A model generated the notes under the pieces. It did no database searches, was not told where the DNA came from, and was given only the letters and a program-made list of their open reading frames with translations. DNA of 7,267 nucleotides, taken from NCBI GenBank assembly GCA_913776405.1, contig CAJYOV010000510.1, positions 1-7,267 of the forward strand, given 5' to 3'. The position numbers were made by a program, and so were the translations under genes. Of the stretch, positions 5,643 to 7,267 are shown in pieces (within the stretch, counting starts at the first letter, position 1; the number at the start of each line of letters is the position of its first letter). This stretch comes from Pseudobdellovibrionaceae bacterium (GTDB taxonomy: Bacteria > Bdellovibrionota > Bdellovibrionia > Bdellovibrionales > JAMPXM01).

Positions 5643-7267
5643 ATGTACAAGATTCTCTGGATTGATGACGACGCGAACGTGCTGGATTCGGCGCGGCGCT
5701 TGTTTCGCACGAGTCCGTGGGAACTTGTGACGGTTGCCGATGCGAAGTCGGCGCGCGATCTGATCCAACAGGGTGGCTACGCCGTCATTGTCGCCGATCA
5801 AAGACTTCAAGCTTCAAGCGGGGTCGACCTTCTTGAATTCGCAAAAGAAAAGGCGCCCGCTGCAAGCCGCATTCTGCTTACAGGCAACGTGCAGATCGAG
5901 GTTCTCGAAGAAGCCGTGAATCGCGGCCATGTTTTTCGATTTGTGTCGAAGCCTTGGGACAATGAACAGCTTCTTGTCGATGTCACCAAAGCGGTTGAAC
6001 ACCACCAACTCAAGATGACTCAGACGGGTTTGTTGCGTGAAGTCAGTTCTCAAAACAAACAGCTCGAACTTCTAACGTCGGGTCTCGAGCAACTCGTCGT
6101 TGAACGAACCACCAACGCAGAATCGAGTAAAGACGAAGCTGAGAAAAAGCTGTCGCATGTTCGAGATCTCGTTCGATTCATCAAGGACCTTTCAAACCTG
6201 ACATCGGTCGACGAACTCTTAAGCCTCGTTCGCAAAGAGCTCAAAAGTTTTCACGAGCTGCGTTCGCCGGTTCTTGCCTACGTGGTCGCGGACAAAACGC
6301 CAGTTATCATCTTCTTTCAAGGGAAACAGGTTGTCGAACGTGAAGCTCGTCAGATGTGGTCGCCGCGCCCGCGCATGCGAGTGAACGAGCACGAAGACCG
6401 GGTGTACCTTGCGAACGAATTCGGTCGCCCCTTCGTAAAAGTTTTAGCGATTCCGCTCAAGCGACGTGCGATTGCGTCGGAAGCTTCGGGAGAAGCGCCG
6501 GCAACGCTGTTTTTTGAGCACGCCCTTTCGGACGATAAGATTGAACCGTTTTTGAATTTCATTTCGGAACGCTTGCAGCCTCTTTCAATCGCGCTAGATC
6601 GCATCTTGCTCGAATACCATCTCAAGTGGACGTCCGTTCAATGGGAAAGTACCTTTGACGGCATCAAAGACCCGATTGCGATTGTCGATATCGACTTTCT
6701 TTATGTGCGAGCGAATCGCCACTTTGCGCTCAAGCCAGCCAACGAGCGCGGCTATGATTTTTCTTGTCACAAAGTTTTCGCAGAATCTGAAGCGATCTGC
6801 CGTGGATGTCCCGTGGCAAAGGCGCTCGAGACGGGCCAACCACAGAGTGGTCAGGTCAGGCGCGGGCATCAGATCTTCAACGTGCATTCGTATCCGATTC
6901 GCCTGAACGATGATCAGGTTTCAACCAACGTGATCAATCACTACGTGGATGTGACAGCGTCACGCGAATTACACGGCCGCATGATCCAAAGTGAAAAGAT
7001 GGCGGCCGTGGGTCTTCTTGCGGGCAACATCGCTCATGAGCTGAACAATCCGCTCACAGGTATTCGGTCCCTCGCGCAAGTTTTGAAAGCGGAAGTTCCT
7101 GAAGGCGGAACTCTGAAAGACGATATCTCTGAAGTTGAAAAGGCGGCTGAACGCTCGCAGAAAATCATCGAGAATCTCCTAAGCTTCTCCAAAGGCGAGA
7201 GCGATCAGAAGCAAGTGTTGATTTCAATCAACGAAATCGTACGTCGAACATTGCCGATGTTGAAAAC
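5643..7267 (+). CDS. Receiver-GAF-like-PAS-HisKA histidine kinase, 3' partial
   Basis: The frame is open from ATG 5643 to the window edge, 541 codons without a stop. Residues 1-120 are a response-regulator receiver: acidic D8/D9, phospho-acceptor D52 in VIVADQRL, T80 in LLTGN and K103 in VSKPW. This TGN/KPW style resembles receivers of RpfG-type regulators. About 121-175 is a coiled coil (signalling helix). About 176-320 looks GAF-like. About 327-445 is PAS-like with a cysteine cluster (C375, C386, C389). HisKA follows, with phospho-histidine H465 in IAHELNNPL (codon 7035-7037). The ATPase domain must lie beyond the window. No transmembrane segment is seen, so it is probably a cytoplasmic hybrid kinase whose receiver accepts phosphate or modulates activity at the N-terminus. 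The start has no clear Shine-Dalgarno; an in-frame TTG at 5607 is an alternative, but MYKILWIDDD is a natural receiver start. It is divergent from the lipoprotein operon. Confidence 0.9.
   Translation, partial: MYKILWIDDDANVLDSARRLFRTSPWELVTVADAKSARDLIQQGGYAVIVADQRLQASSGVDLLEFAKEKAPAASRILLTGNVQIEVLEEAVNRGHVFRFVSKPWDNEQLLVDVTKAVEHHQLKMTQTGLLREVSSQNKQLELLTSGLEQLVVERTTNAESSKDEAEKKLSHVRDLVRFIKDLSNLTSVDELLSLVRKELKSFHELRSPVLAYVVADKTPVIIFFQGKQVVEREARQMWSPRPRMRVNEHEDRVYLANEFGRPFVKVLAIPLKRRAIASEASGEAPATLFFEHALSDDKIEPFLNFISERLQPLSIALDRILLEYHLKWTSVQWESTFDGIKDPIAIVDIDFLYVRANRHFALKPANERGYDFSCHKVFAESEAICRGCPVAKALETGQPQSGQVRRGHQIFNVHSYPIRLNDDQVSTNVINHYVDVTASRELHGRMIQSEKMAAVGLLAGNIAHELNNPLTGIRSLAQVLKAEVPEGGTLKDDISEVEKAAERSQKIIENLLSFSKGESDQKQVLISINEIVRRTLPMLK

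Noticed and set aside
5814..6053. Minus-strand open frames under the kinase receiver domain
   Set aside because: The plus-strand frame holds intact receiver and HisKA motifs without a stop; the antisense frames are shadows.
1..7267. Search for a defence island, CRISPR, toxin-antitoxin or mobile element
   Set aside because: No repeat array, transposase, integrase or nuclease signature was found; the genes look like ordinary chromosomal envelope and signalling functions.

Overview
The window looks like a chromosomal segment of a Gram-negative bacterium with moderate GC content. The best guess is Bdellovibrionota, with Myxococcota or another former deltaproteobacterium as alternatives. The basis is the pairing of a DUF1552 protein with a DUF1592/DUF1588-type protein (also common in Planctomycetes), a lipoprotein signal ending in FQNC-G, a heptosyltransferase-like GT9 enzyme, and a histidine kinase with an N-terminal receiver. 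This placement is inferred from protein families only. No RNA gene, CRISPR array, insertion sequence or phage gene was seen.

Layout. (1) Positions 1-2046, plus strand: a GT9 (heptosyltransferase-like) glycosyltransferase whose first few residues lie before the window and which carries a long extra C-terminal helical region. Its last 29 bases overlap an unrecognised 204-residue protein. (2) Positions 2061-5371, minus strand, convergent with the first pair: a two-gene operon. The promoter-proximal gene encodes a DUF1587/1595/1592/1588/1585 lipoprotein with one CxxCH motif. The second encodes a DUF1552 protein with a twin-arginine signal. They overlap by 4 bp (GTGA), so translation is probably coupled. 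(3) Positions 5372-5642: a 271-bp divergent intergenic region with two close inverted repeats. (4) Position 5643 to the window end, plus strand: a large open frame encoding a receiver / coiled-coil / GAF-like / PAS / HisKA histidine kinase, cut off before its ATPase domain.

How the genes may work together. The minus-strand pair would place two proteins outside the cytoplasmic membrane, one lipid-anchored and possibly haem-binding, the other exported folded by Tat. Families of this kind are repeatedly found side by side, but their biochemical role is not established. The kinase is divergent from this operon and shares its upstream region, so a regulatory link is possible but not shown. The GT9 gene and its overlapping partner form a separate unit that meets the operon tail-to-tail at a candidate terminator.

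The items that most merit a second look are the coupled Tat/lipoprotein pair, the cysteine cluster in the kinase PAS-like domain, the inverted repeats in the divergent region, and the altered donor-site motif and C-terminal extension of the GT9 enzyme.
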